DNA of 64,000 nucleotides. Source: Erigeron canadensis. Lineage: Eukaryota > Streptophyta > Magnoliopsida > Asterales > Asteraceae. The translations under genes and the position numbers were made by a program. The notes below the pieces were generated by a model that saw nothing but the letters and a program-made list of their open reading frames with translations, ran no database searches and was not told where the DNA came from. This document shows, piece by piece, positions 22,845 to 33,579 of the stretch (its first letter is position 1; each line of letters opens with the position of its first letter). Location of the stretch: contig NC_057769.1 in NCBI RefSeq assembly GCF_010389155.1, positions 32,426,735 through 32,490,734 of the forward strand, written 5' to 3'.

Positions 22845-23145
22845 TTACTTTATTCTCATTTGTACCAAACCAAATAATTCATTTTCATTAATTTTCATTT
22901 TTACTATTTTCATTATCTATTACATTTTTATAAATTTTAATATGGTATATATAAATTTACTAATGCATGTTAAGAACATAGGGTACGTTTAACATTTTTT
23001 TTTTCAAAAATAATACTTTGATATAGATTGTTCTATTTAAAATTTTGTCATTTATTCTCAATCTCTGTTTGTACCAAACAAGATAGTCCATTTTTATTTC
23101 AAATACTTATTTTCATTTTCACTATTTTTATTATCTATTATAGTT
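22845..23145. repeat. Degenerate direct repeat, two copies about 200 bp apart
   Basis: The phrase TTTATTCTCA...TTTGTACCAAAC, followed by TTTTC/ATTTT words and TATTATCTATTA, occurs at about 22850-22925 and again at about 23050-23140. Confidence 0.45.
22976..23043. repeat. 65-bp direct repeat, copy A (copy B at 24379-24446)
   Basis: From ACATAGGGTA through the T run, CAAAAATAATACTTTGATAT and AGATTGTTCTATTTAAA, the text recurs 1.4 kb downstream almost without change (one visible C/T difference in GGTACG/GGTATG). Confidence 0.8.
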
Positions 23146-23539
23146 TTATTCCTTGTAATTTTCTTTTACCAAGTACCCCTTATACTATTTTAATATTACT
23201 TTTTTTTTTTTATATGGAGGATGCCTTTTTTTTTAATTGTTAAGAACTTAACAGTCAATATTTGTTTTTTTAACGATAAACTTATGTTTCAACAACCGAC
23301 AATGCTATTTCAGATTTTAAAAATCACCTTAATAATCCACTCTTACGAGAAATGGGGTTAAAAGTAAGGCCAATTATTTACTTTCATATTTTAAAATTTT
23401 GACTTTAAAAGGTTTCGTTTTTATTAATCTATGAGATATATTTGCAATTCAAGTAGCAAATTTATTCCATGTTGTTGAGCGTTATACGCATGTGACTTCT
23501 AGCATACGAAGAATGATTGATGTACCTGTTACTAACAAG

Positions 23540-23830
23540 GAGTTAGCCTAAGTGGTACGGAAACTTGATTACTTTAAGGTCTCAGGTTCAATTCCCGCTT
23601 GGCACAAAATTCCTTTAAGGTACCTTTACCAATGAAGTTTAGACCCACATGTGAAGTTTAAATATGCATGTTCAATCATTCGCGGTTCCCAGATCATGCG
23701 GGGATTAGAATGGAGGTATTGTACCGGCATCATATAGCTCATACGGGGTGAGTCGATGAGTATCCAATTATGATACCAAGGCCAGGGTTCCCTCCATTAT
23801 CCTCGAACGATTGATGTCAAAGAATAAACC
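23540..23830 (+). repeat. tRNA-derived SINE-like repeat
   Basis: An A-box-like TTAGCCTAAGTGGTA (about 23544-23558) and a B-box AGGTTCAATTCC (about 23583-23595) are spaced as in a pol III promoter. The body with CATGCGGGGATTAGAATGG follows and ends near CCTCCATTATCC. No tRNA fold is possible. Confidence 0.45.
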
Positions 23831-23899
23831 ATAAAGAACTCTTGGGGCTATTTCCACATTATTGACAATTTATCATGAATATTAACTCGAGTTTTCTAA

Positions 23900-24134
23900 T
23901 CTATACTTTTATATACTCCTATATAAAAAGAATAGCGTTATCTCTCCTAGATGTTAAAATTTATACATGACGAAATTACATTTATACTCTCCTTACCCTT
24001 GACTTTTTGAACACACACAACCCACCCCTTGTTAGGATATGGTATAGCATTGCGTTTCGGGGGAAAAATAGGTATACATCGGATGATTTTGTGATGTTAA
24101 TTATATCCGCTACAACGCGCAAGTACCATACTAG
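23900..24134 (+). mobile_element. Mini-Helitron (235 bp)
   Basis: It starts with TCTATACTTTTATATACTCC after an A, and ends CCGCTACAACGCGCAAG...ATACTAG before a T, so it sits exactly between A and T as Helitrons do. The ends match those of 965-1217. The interior differs and has no coding capacity. Confidence 0.65.
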
Positions 24135-24378
24135 TATGATTTATGAATATTTATAATTTAACCGAAAAAGCTATTATGTTGGAGTAATTTGCATCAGGAA
24201 CTTACAAAATTCCAAACCAAGGTTGATACGTGATATAGCCTCGTTAAGAAAAACGCAGCTTTGTTATTCGAGAATGAGTTTTGCAAAACACAGTCCTTAT
24301 GGCTGTAATTAAGGTGAATCAAATAGTTGTCATTTTACATAAAATTCAAGGAATAGACTTTTAATATAGAATGTATAA

Positions 24379-24446
24379 TGCATAGGGTATGTTTAACATT
24401 TTTTTTTTCAAAAATAATACTTTGATATAGATTGTTCTATTTAAAT
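24379..24446. repeat. 65-bp direct repeat, copy B
   Basis: Nearly identical to 22976-23043, including the run of T and the AATACTTTGATATAGATTG text. Confidence 0.8.
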
Positions 24447-24656
24447 ACAGATCTATTCAACTGATTGATTACTTCTGATGGTTGCCTTTCATTGACTTTA
24501 CCAGAAAACTATTTTGTTCCACTTTTGACCAGATCCATTTGTCATTTTCTCCATTGATTTCAACATCAGTTTATTAATTGTCTTGAAGGTCTCTAAATTG
24601 TTCACATATAAAAGCAGTTAGCTAAAAGCAGTTATATATATATATATATATATATA

Positions 24657-25142
24657 CTAGGTATTTTACCCGCACGATGTGCGGTTATTAAATTTATTTT
24701 TTGAAAATAATTTTGACACGGATAATAAAAAGAATTGGTTTAATGATAAAAAATTTATTTATAAATTACCGAGTATAATTTATATGTGTGAATAACAAAC
24801 AAACTTACATGTTAATAATTTTATTGAACCTGATTAAGTTGACTATACATATAAAAATCTAAATAATATATATATATTTTTTGTCAAAATCAAACAATGA
24901 CCATAAAAAATTCCATAAACCCCAAAATAGTTTATTAATATTTATATTTGATGAGAATTTATTAAAATATCTTTGCCATATATAGACTTTTTGGAATTCA
25001 TTAAATACGTTTAAATAAGATAATTATTATAAAAATTTATAAAAATGACACATGGGATAAAAGCTTATGTGTCAATTTTTAAAAATAGTTTTAAATTGAA
25101 AGAGGTTTTAAAATGTTAAGATAACTACTCTTTTAATAGAGA
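24657..25142 (-). mobile_element. Small Helitron, minus strand (486 bp)
   Basis: Read on the minus strand, it starts at 25142 with TCTCTATTAAAAGAGTAG after an A. It ends with the perfect hairpin CCGCAC-ATC-GTGCGG, then GTAAAATAC and CTAG (24657-24660) before a T. All three Helitron marks and the A/T target are present. No coding capacity. A TA microsatellite lies at each edge. Confidence 0.75.
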
Positions 25143-25157
25143 TATATATATATATAT

Positions 25158-25335
25158 GGGAAAAGTGAGTATGAGGCTGTTATGCACCCAACTTGGGTGA
25201 AAAACCTCACACATACTAATATTTTAATATTTTAAATAAATACATGACCCCCATGATTTTTACCTTTTAAAAAAAGGTATGTGAGAGGTTTTTCACCTAA
25301 CTTGGGTGCCTAACAGCCTCATATTCACTTCCCCC
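25158..25335. mobile_element. MITE, family with GTGARTATGAGGCTGTTA ends, copy 1
   Basis: The inverted ends of about 55 bases match closely (GTGAGTATGAGGCTGTTA... against ...TAACAGCCTCATATTCAC). Each arm carries the ACCCAACTTGGGTG palindrome and CTCACACATAC or its counterpart. It lies between two Helitrons. Two further copies are at 30397-30585 and 31637-31970. Confidence 0.8.
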
Positions 25336-25337
25336 TA

Positions 25338-26825
25338 TCCCTACATTATATAAATCTTACTTCAAAATTTGTTAGTTATTGCCTATGTGGCATGCTTAAA
25401 AATGCAAGAAAGCCCAAAAATCATTACAATATTGCTCCTTGGAAGGTCTACGGATTAGTTACTTTTATAAGAAGTTCAAATTTTCGAAAACGGATTAGTT
25501 ATGCTTTCAAGAAGTTCAAATTTTCAAAAATTTAAATGTGTAAACGTTCGTGTATTGCTTGTGGCGGTTACTTCCTTGCATGTCTATGTCTATATAAGGC
25601 CACTTCCATTCAGTTTTAAGACATTTCAAAACATAAACACATAACAGATCAATTTTAGCATGGCTTCACTAAATCATGTTTCAATTAGAAATTTGCGTCC
25701 AAATAATAAGCCATGTACGATAACGGTTAGAATTTTGCGGCTATGGAAGCAACCTCTATATGGAGATATTAATAACATAGGTAGTATTGAGATGATCCTG
25801 ATGGACGAACATGTAAGTATTCATTGTTTGTGAATTTTTCTTTTTTAATTAGATTACTTTTTAACATAACTTTCTTTCGAATTTATAACTAGCTTTTTAA
25901 CATTCTAATGTATAAACATTTTCATTTTGACAATTTGATAAAGTGGTTGTTGTTGTTGCAACAATCGGTTTTATTCCAACCGACCAGTTATGGTATTCAA
26001 TGGAATGTGTGAACTGTTCTCAAGAAGTTAAGTTGACCGATCTCTATATGGATGAAGTCGACATTATTGATGTTTTAAGGGACAACAAAATGTAGGTTTG
26101 TTGTTCATGTAACAAGGAAGGAGTTCTCATTAATCCTAGGTATATATTTATATTTCATATTAAAACTCTATAATCATTAAGTTGTGTGGTAAAATTGGAT
26201 CTTTGTTTTTTTTTGTAGGTTTAATGTGCAAGTTAGGATTGTAAATGCCACTGGTGCTATTGGAGTTAAAATGAATGATCAACAAATTTCAAATCTTATA
26301 CAAAGAACAGCCTATCAAATTTGTGATGAAAATTATGAGGTATATTTGGTTTATTTTAGTGCTAAATAAGACTTTTCTATGCATTTTAAGTCATTAATTT
26401 TTTTTAAAATGGTCATTAGTTGTAATAGGAGTACATTTACTTCGCTACATGCATGCTTGAACTGGTGTTAAAGAAATTATTTAAGGTTATAGCGCATCTA
26501 CGTGGGTCTATATATCAAAGTGGGGAAAAATTCATAATACCTATCACATCCAGGTAACCAACATAATCCTTCTTATATGCACCTACTATGGGCAATCAAT
26601 TTTATAATTTCTCTCTGGCGTGCAATGTACGCGTTTTAAGCCCTCGTGTGTCATTAATAAATCCCAAGGTATATCTAGCATTCTTCTTCTTTAAATTAAT
26701 CAACTCATAAGAATATTTTTATTATGTCCAACTGAGTTATATTTATTCATTGATACAATCTTAAGATAAGGTTTAAGAAAGATTATTTAGGGTTGTCCGT
26801 GCATCGCACGGGGTCTAAGCACTAG
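25338..26825 (+). mobile_element. Helitron carrying an RPA-like gene remnant (1,488 bp)
   Basis: It starts with TCCCTACATTATATAAATC after an A. It ends with the hairpin CCGTGC-ATC-GCACGG, then GGTCTAAGCA and CTAG (26822-26825) before a T. Plant Helitrons often carry replication protein A-like genes, and such a gene lies inside on the same strand. The Rep/helicase gene is absent, so the element is non-autonomous. Confidence 0.75.
25660..26339 (+). pseudogene. Replication protein A 70-kDa-like (OB-fold) remnant
   Basis: Three readable blocks. Block 1 (25660-25812) begins MASLNHVSIRNL and has the RPA-like RILRLW and SIEMILMDEH phrases before a GTAAGT donor. Block 2 (25937-26140) has the DBD-C type zinc ligands, CVNC and then CCSC, but a stop (TAG at about 26095) lies between them. 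Block 3 (26220-26339) continues with NATGAIGVKMND...AYQICDENYE. The family assignment rests on these phrases and their order. The middle OB-fold that should follow block 1 is missing. Such genes are usual cargo of plant Helitrons. Confidence 0.65.
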
Positions 26826-27070
26826 TATATATATATATAAACTCACTAGTATAATCTCAATGTTCACATATAAAAGCAGTTAACTAAACAGACATATATA
26901 ATCAACCTAAACAATTAACAGACAAATTAAGGTGCAAAATAAGTTAATTGCTGCAAATGTTATACATCTTATGGTGGAAACATATGATTGACAACAGCCA
27001 AGGTTTAATTCTATGAGAAAGCAAATCATAAAGCCTGGCCGGCTAGAATAAAACACAATAATTATACTAA
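26826..27070. other. Intergenic DNA downstream of the F-box gene
   Basis: A short TA microsatellite at the Helitron edge, then the presumed 3' untranslated region of the minus-strand F-box gene. Nothing else seen. Confidence 0.4.
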
Positions 27071-29168
27071 TCAGTAATCATGATCGACGTTAGCTAGGAC
27101 CAACGTGGTTCGATCCAAGCATGAGGCCGGGTTTCTGTAAGTATAATATTCGGTTTGGAAGAAATCTGCAAAACTTTCTTCTTCAATGTTGGTTTCGCCA
27201 TTCTTGAATGTGTGATACCTGCATGTTTCAAGTGAATAGAACACAATCTTCTTGGAACGTAATCTTGGAAAGTATATTTTGTTTTCCATTTCTGGCTTTC
27301 TGGCTTCAACACAAAGACATGTTGTACCACAAACATAAATCATATGTTTTCCTAAACTGTCTATCTTCTTCCATTCCTTTTTAGATTCATCCAGATTGAA
27401 CAACTCAGTGGATTCTCCAAGCTCGTCCATCACGACTTGAATAAGATGTTGATCACATATGGCTAGGAAGCGTTTAACAGGAGTACTTTTGCAACAACTT
27501 TTAGGAAGTTCAGCTATAAAACAAACAAGTCCTTCAACCAATTTTCTAAAGACATAAATTCCTCCATTGCCAGACAAGGCATACACATCTTGGCCATGAA
27601 ATGTCGGAAATTGTAAGGTACATGGATAACGATATCCCAAGTTTAGATGAATCCAACGCCATTCCCATTTTTCTTTTGAATCTTCGCGGTAGGCGACATC
27701 ACATCCAAGTAATTCAACTGATTTCTTAAATCTAGCAACAATACAAAGTGGATCAGTAGGTGGTGCCGAGAAACAATAGCCTTCTACTGAACCATCAGGC
27801 GCTTGTGGAAGCTTGCGAATATCTCTTGTGAAAGGGTTATAAAGAACCGTCGACCAATCATCTTTAAGCATCAGCAACCAACCGTATCTGGAACAACATA
27901 TTTCAAAATTGGCAATCAATTTCGGAGGTGTTTTTATAAAGTACTTGTCATTAGAAATGGGATCTGTAAAAGTGATAATGCCTTGAGCTTTGTCAAACAC
28001 GGCCAGCCATGGTGACACTAATGAGTGTGTCTGGAATCTCCTTAGCTCTGTCTTTCGGCTCCATTGTATCGGAGGTGCTGCTAAGCGACAACGTCTGCCT
28101 GCAGCACGAAAGTTCATGTAGTCCACACAAGAACAAAATTCTAAAATCCTTTGCAGAACATCAAACGGAATATTGTGTAGGTCTGATTCAACCGTCGTGC
28201 TATAAAAATCAACATTAGCATCTCTTACTGATCTTACAACTGTCATATCATTCATGTCCTCTTCTTGTTGATGATCACCCAGGCTGCACCAGATATCAAA
28301 TTACATAATATTAGTATATGCAAGAATATAAACATGACCAACTAATATATAACTAAAAGCAATACATATAATACCTGCGTTGATCTAACACTGTCCACGC
28401 TGATACTTGCCTTGTTTGTAATAGAGAAGGCATAGAAGATAAGAGGATGTTTTTACTTTTGACGTTGTATGAATATATTACTTGACCCGTTTTGCCAACA
28501 ATATGTATATAACCACCTAAGTCTGGGTCTAATTGCGGCCTATACATTACAGTAGAGTCAACACTAACAAATATAGCCACTTCAAGATCTGCAGTTTCCT
28601 CCCACATCATATTAGTCATATCTAGTTTAAACAAAAACACCTCACCAACAGTTTTTCTCCTTTCATCTTCAAATATACGAATGTAGAACAGTTCTGTTGA
28701 AAAGCCTAACATGTAACCATTTGAGATTGAGGAGCATCTTCTAAAGTCCAGACTAGGAGTTTTCACAATTGGCAATAGACTTATCACAGCCTCATTGTCA
28801 TCAACAACAATGTTAACCTGTATGACAAGACGATAGAAAAGCCCGAGTGTGCATCCATATATTTTATCGTTCCAATAAGTTAAACATCCTAGGTATCCAT
28901 TGCATTCTGAATTATCATCTGTAACGTGCATGCTCTTGAGCTGATTAGCAAATGGCATTTTGGTCCATCTCAATTTCTTCCTTTTACAATTTAACCGACA
29001 AAAAAAGATGATAGGTTTTCCGATTACTGCTAATAGTAAAATCGAACTTGGATCATCAGGAGGGGATGACAAACAACAATCATACGAATCACCTTTCTCA
29101 TGATCCTGCAATTGTGGAAGACGGATCAACCTAGAAGTAATGGGGTTCCAAAGAGACCACATGACCAT
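27071..29168 (-). CDS. Composite DUF295 / F-box / DUF295 protein (up to 668 aa)
   Basis: Exons (minus): 28375-29168 and 27071-28283, joined in frame as 669 codons through a GTATTA donor and GTGCAG acceptor. The second half alone (27071-28255) is a complete F-box/DUF295 protein: the F-box DLHNIPFDVLQRILEFC is followed by a DUF295 domain with YNPFTRDIRKLP and GYCFSAPPTDP. The first half is another DUF295 domain (WNPITSRLIRLP, CLSSPPDDPS) without an F-box. F-box proteins of this type recruit targets to SCF ubiquitin ligases. The start is placed at the first ATG after two in-frame stops; an alternative is two separate genes, the distal one dead. F-box half confident, fusion moderate. Confidence 0.7.
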
Positions 29169-29414
29169 GTCTGGATTACTAGAAAGAATCAACCAGCCAT
29201 GGTAACATCCTCATATTCATCTCCCGATTAATTCAGGGATTCGACACCTATATTGAGTAGACAACGGAATGTGTATGGCGTAAAAAATCTGGTTGTCGTC
29301 TTCATCTTTAGAGTTGAGGTTTTGAGCAATAAGCCATTGGTATTTTGAAGATAAGGGAGGTATTTGATCATATAACAAATCATGAGAAATCTGCTTCTCG
29401 TCTTTAACCTCCAT
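29169..29414 (-). pseudogene. 5' part of the DUF295 half, cut off by two in-frame stops
   Basis: From the ATG at 29414 the frame reads YQWLIAQNL...YRCRIPELIGR, the expected start of a DUF295 domain. Then come TGA-ATA-TGA (29211-29219), after which the same frame goes on with GCYHGWLILSSN. The frame is preserved on both sides and no splice sites surround the stops, so they look like recent mutations or a sequencing fault. An acceptor-like CTTAG precedes the ATG, suggesting an upstream leader exon near 29710-29800. Confidence 0.65.
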
Positions 29415-30330
29415 CTAAGACGTAGATTTCAATTAAATAAATGAAACACAATCCGATATAATGTAGATGTTCTCTAATAAGAATACAATTTACTTCAATA
29501 TTTCTCTAAAACAACTACAATAACAAGCATAAAAACAACTTTAAGGTTTTGCTAAATAAAGCCTTAGGGTTCATTTAGCAGTTTCCATAATTTTAATAAT
29601 AAAACATAATGAAATATCTACAACACGAAATCATCAGTAAAATAATATATCAGAAAAAAAAAGAGAATTTTTATGCATAAAAGCAAAAGTTATAATGTAT
29701 AGTTCATACCTCAAACTTCAAAGCTAAAACTTAAAATAAGATGAACTTCCAAAATCTTTGTGCTTTTTGTTTGAAGATATTCTTTAGGGTTTATATACGG
29801 AGTATATTACATTGCTTTTAACATATAATAGCAGGTTACCCGCCGATAGTGACGGCAAGAAGTGAGTGGATTGGTGGTTGTGGTGATGGTACCCGAAGAA
29901 GGAGGTGAGTGGCGACGTAGCGGTAATGTTTACTGAAAATGTAGTTTAGAGGTCGATTGATATATGACCAGTATCATAGACAAAGGGGGGATTTTTTAAG
30001 AGTGATATGAGGTATACCTTTTTCTTTTTTTAAATTTTTTTTTTTTTTATAAAAAAACAAGTTGGATGGAAGCCTAGACACAAATTGTGCACTTCTTTTT
30101 TAATACAAAAACATAACCTATGAAAGATACAAGTACCACTCCTAGCATTATTTGAGTGAATACTATAAATAAACTTAATACGTGAAAGTGTGTCAAAGGC
30201 CTCTTTATCGAATTCCCCAAAAGTAGAGAAAGCAAATGGTATGAACTTGTATCCGTTTGTCCTCACATTTCTATTTTTCTTCATTTTTCTTCCACTTTTA
30301 ATACCTCTTTCTTTTTCTCTTAATATTAAA
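29415..30330. other. F-box gene upstream region
   Basis: Presumed leader and promoter of the minus-strand gene. A GGTGGTTGTGGTGATGG-type patch at 29840-29940 resembles the GC-richer inside of the mini-Helitrons, without recognisable ends. A run of T lies near 30040. Confidence 0.35.
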
Positions 30331-30360
30331 CTAGATTATAACCCGCATAATACGTGGAAA
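30331..30360 (-). mobile_element. Possible Helitron 3' terminus, minus strand
   Basis: Read on the minus strand: CCACGTATTATGCGGG, then TTATAAT and CTAG (30331-30334) followed by T. The hairpin is imperfect and no 5' end was found, so this is weak. Confidence 0.3.
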
Positions 30361-30396
30361 AACAATTATAATTAATGACATGTTCAATTTTTATTA

Positions 30397-30585
30397 GGAG
30401 AAGTGAATACAAGGTTGTTCGGCACTTAAGCTTAGGTGTGGAACCCCTCACATACATTTTTTTTTAATATTTCTTGATATATGAATAAATGTTTGGGCCC
30501 CCATGAATTTTATGGATTAAAAAAACAATATGTGAGTGTTCCACACCTAAGTTTAGGTATCTAACAACCTTATATTTCCATCCCT
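30397..30585. mobile_element. MITE, same family as 25158-25335, copy 2
   Basis: Ends GGAGAAGTGAATACAAGGTT and AACCTTATATTTCCATCCC are inverted matches. It keeps the inner words CTCACATAC and CCCCATGA shared with copy 1. About 190 bases, no coding capacity. Confidence 0.7.
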
Positions 30586-31636
30586 CATTTTTATAATATC
30601 ATAAATTGACAAATATTTTAACCATGTACGAATTAAACACTAAAAACATGAAATTACATTAGTGGTCATTTAGGTTCCAGTTAACAGTGACAAGATAGTT
30701 GAAAAATGGATACATCATCTATTAGATGTCTCGCTAAGTAATGTTTTCGTTTCATTTGATGTCTTTCATTCATCCGGATTTGTCTGCATTGTCATTGTAC
30801 TTGTGTTTTAACGCTTTGATCAAATAATTTAGTTATCCACTAAAATTACTAAGCAATTTAATTATCAATCTATATATCGCATGTTATGTTAATCTAACTT
30901 AAAATTATGCATAATACAATTGCAAATTTCATACAATTATTTTTCTAATATATAATTGTACTTGTATCGGGTTGACATCCGGTTTGTTTTTCAAAACATT
31001 GATTTAAAAATAATAAACATTAATGACATAATCAAATACTTATAACCAAATTTTATTACATTATATGATAAAAATCCTACACAAAATTAAAATTTAATAG
31101 AAATGTATTACATTAAAAAAAATTATTGTAAAAAAATAAAATTGATTTTAAATATGAAAAATGTTGTAAAATATAAAAGTATTAGTTTCCATAATTTTAT
31201 TATTAAAAACATTAGTTATTAATGCCTATAAAGTTAAATAGGGAAATAATAATCATTTAAATTTATTAAAGTTAAATTAAATCTAAAAAAAAAAAAAAAA
31301 GGTACATGACATCATCATTTTATCTAATGGATCTAATTAAAAGTTAAACTTCATCTAAAGGTCCATAGTTTTCCAATTATGAATTAAGGTTTATCTTTTA
31401 TATATATGGAGATATTATTAAAAAATAATACAAATTATACAAAATTCAACTAATTATATATATACATATGAATCTATTTTTTAAAATATTTTATACATAT
31501 ATAAATTTATTTTACAACTAATGAAAAAAAAAATTAAAATAAAGCTCACTATCTAATTTCAGTCTCCCTGTCTTTGTTTTTGTTTCTCCACTGCCCACCG
31601 AATCTTTCTTCAACAATAGGATTTACATGTATTAAT
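30586..31636. other. Very AT-rich intergenic DNA
   Basis: No gene, hairpin terminus or repeat with clear borders was seen. Confidence 0.5.
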
Positions 31637-31970
31637 GAAAAATGAGTATAAGACTGTTAACACATTAAATTTAAATGAAAAATCCATCACATGTTATTTT
31701 TTAAAAAATATTTTAAATCAATGCAACAACAACAGAACCAAATCCTTGCGCGGGGTATGAGGGAGGTAAGCTGTAAGTTGTAGATAGTCTTACCTCTACA
31801 CATAGGTAGAAAAACTGCTTCCATAGGGACCTCTGGGCACAAAGATGTGTAGACAGTCTTAATCAATGATTAAGCCTTTATGTTTTTCTACTTTTTTATA
31901 TATTAAAAAATGGTACGTGATAAATTTTTCACCTAAATTGATTGTCTAATAGCCTCATATTCACTTTCTT
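31637..31970. mobile_element. MITE copy 3, split by a SINE-like insertion
   Basis: The outer ends GAAAAATGAGTATAAGACTG and GCCTCATATTCACTTTCTT belong to the family at 25158 and 30397. The middle is interrupted by 31724-31860. Without the insert and one copy of its duplicated target the element is about 190 bases, the same as copy 2. Confidence 0.65.
31724..31860 (-). mobile_element. SINE-like insertion with 8-bp target duplication
   Basis: It is flanked by AATCAATG on both sides (31716-31723 and 31861-31868). On the minus strand it ends in TTGTTGTTG, a tail type known from plant SINEs. The body contains GGTAAG...CTTACC words widely seen in plant genomes. 137 bases, no coding capacity. I do not name the family. 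Confidence 0.65.
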
Positions 31971-32728
31971 CTTTATATATATACATGTTAGATTAATGGG
32001 GGAACCCAATGGTATTTCCATGAAAAGTTAGATTGAGTTCTTTATCTTGCTATCTCATATGAGGAAGAAACCAGTGACCAAGACACATTTAAGGGTGTGT
32101 GAACTATGACCCAGCTTAGGTCATCTCAAGTAGCATATATATTCAAACATACGGATCATCTCAAGAGCACATTAATAATTTTTTCAATACACTAAACTAA
32201 TGTATTGAAATCATTTTGTCTCTAAAAGGGGACTCCCACACTTTACTAAATTGTCAAATCACCATTATCCAATAAAAATTTTTCTATCTCATTCTACATC
32301 AAACTTCACCAAAATGGTGGCATCACTTTCACCAAACTTTCCCAATTTTCATATCATCTTTTATATTCTATTTACTTTTAATACATAAACTTTACATAAC
32401 ACGTGTTTGACACATTATGAACAAAACCAAAAACCTATTCTCCTTTGCAACTTGCTTTCTTTCTCTCTCTTTTCCGAAATCCTAACCTAATCGCCACTCC
32501 TCATCAATTTCGGGTAATCATGTCAAACCAACAGCCGAACTAATCCGTTCGGTTTTTAGAAAACCAAAACCAAACCAATCATTTTAGTTTGATTTTTAGT
32601 TTTTTAGATTCGGTTCTTTTGACTTTTTGGTCTTTCTAGTTCAGTTTTTCCGAACCCTACGGTTAAGGTATTAGATATCCTCATGGGTGCCTTTACACGC
32701 TCTACGCCTTTTATTATTTTATATTTTA
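31971..32728. other. Upstream region of the eight-exon gene, copy-1 side
   Basis: Contains a C/T-rich stretch (32455-32475) and a patch of GGTTCGGTTTTTAG/AACCAAACC words (32520-32660), which is common low-complexity plant repeat text. It may hold the original promoter of the following gene. Confidence 0.35.
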
Positions 32729-33009
32729 TCCTAAAGGCCTGTAAAGAAGCTATTTTAATTCAAATTTTTCATAAAATCCGCCAAAAATATTTATATCATA
32801 CATTCAGATTCAGATATCGAGAAACTTTAAAATCAACATTAGCGGAAGAAAGAAAGTAATTGACGATGGCGATGGAAGCTTCCATATCTCAGTTCCGCGA
32901 CGGCTTAGCTCCTATCTGCAACCACATCGACTCTACCTCCGCCGCTCTCCTTCAATCCCTCAACCGCCGTCCCATTCCTTTCGGTAAAATATATATATAT
33001 ATATATATT
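32729..33009 (+). repeat. Duplicated promoter-proximal and first-exon block, copy 1
   Basis: It matches 35559-35840 almost base for base from TCCTAAAGGCCTG to the GGTAAAATATAT donor. By eye there are five substitutions and three small indels. It includes exon 1 reading MAMEASISQFRDG (ATG at 32866 or 32872, donor at 32984). Copy 1 keeps the upstream ATG that copy 2 has lost (ATG to AAG), and encodes Pro where copy 2 has Arg (LAPIC/LARIC). Confidence 0.9.
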
Positions 33010-33560
33010 AAAAATAAATTTTAGTTATAAATTATTGCTAATAATATATACTATATATATATATATTAAAAATAAATTTTAGTTATTAATTTGTGTTATT
33101 TGTAGCCTAAATATTTTGGCAGTATTTGACATCATAGCTCAATGAGGAGAAAACCTCGTTGCATGAACGGAGAGTGAACTATTATGAGTGCACCCACACA
33201 TTCACACATATATTCCGTACTCAAACAATCAAAAACCCCTCATTTAAAACCTTTCAAACTAAAACACATAACGAAAATAAAATATTTCCAAAACAAATTA
33301 ACTGAAAAAAGTGTTCAATGATTCACGTCAAACATTTATCGTTACTGAAATTGTAGCAAATCACTGTTCCAAATCATCATAACTTAAACCGTCCAAAGTA
33401 AAAAAAAAAAATAAGACATAACTCAAATAACAGTTCAAAAACACATAATATGGGAAGCCGTTCAACGAATCACATCAAACATTTATTCTATCTAAAATGG
33501 AAATCAGCTTGACATAAGGAACATCCGTCAAGCCGTGTTGTCAGTTACTTCCATCTTGAG
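33010..33560. other. AT-rich insert sequence, left part
   Basis: Begins with TA microsatellites and a repeated TTAAAAATAAATTTTAGTTA phrase (33010 and 33064). The words TTCAACGAATCACATCAAAC / TTCAATGATTCACGTCAAAC occur near 33465 and 33315, an imperfect direct repeat. No gene supported. Confidence 0.45.
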
Positions 33561-33579
33561 TTTTTTTTTTTTGTAATGG

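Noticed and set aside
24600..24656. TA microsatellites and other AT runs as functional sites
   Set aside because: Simple repeats are common here and mark element edges only.
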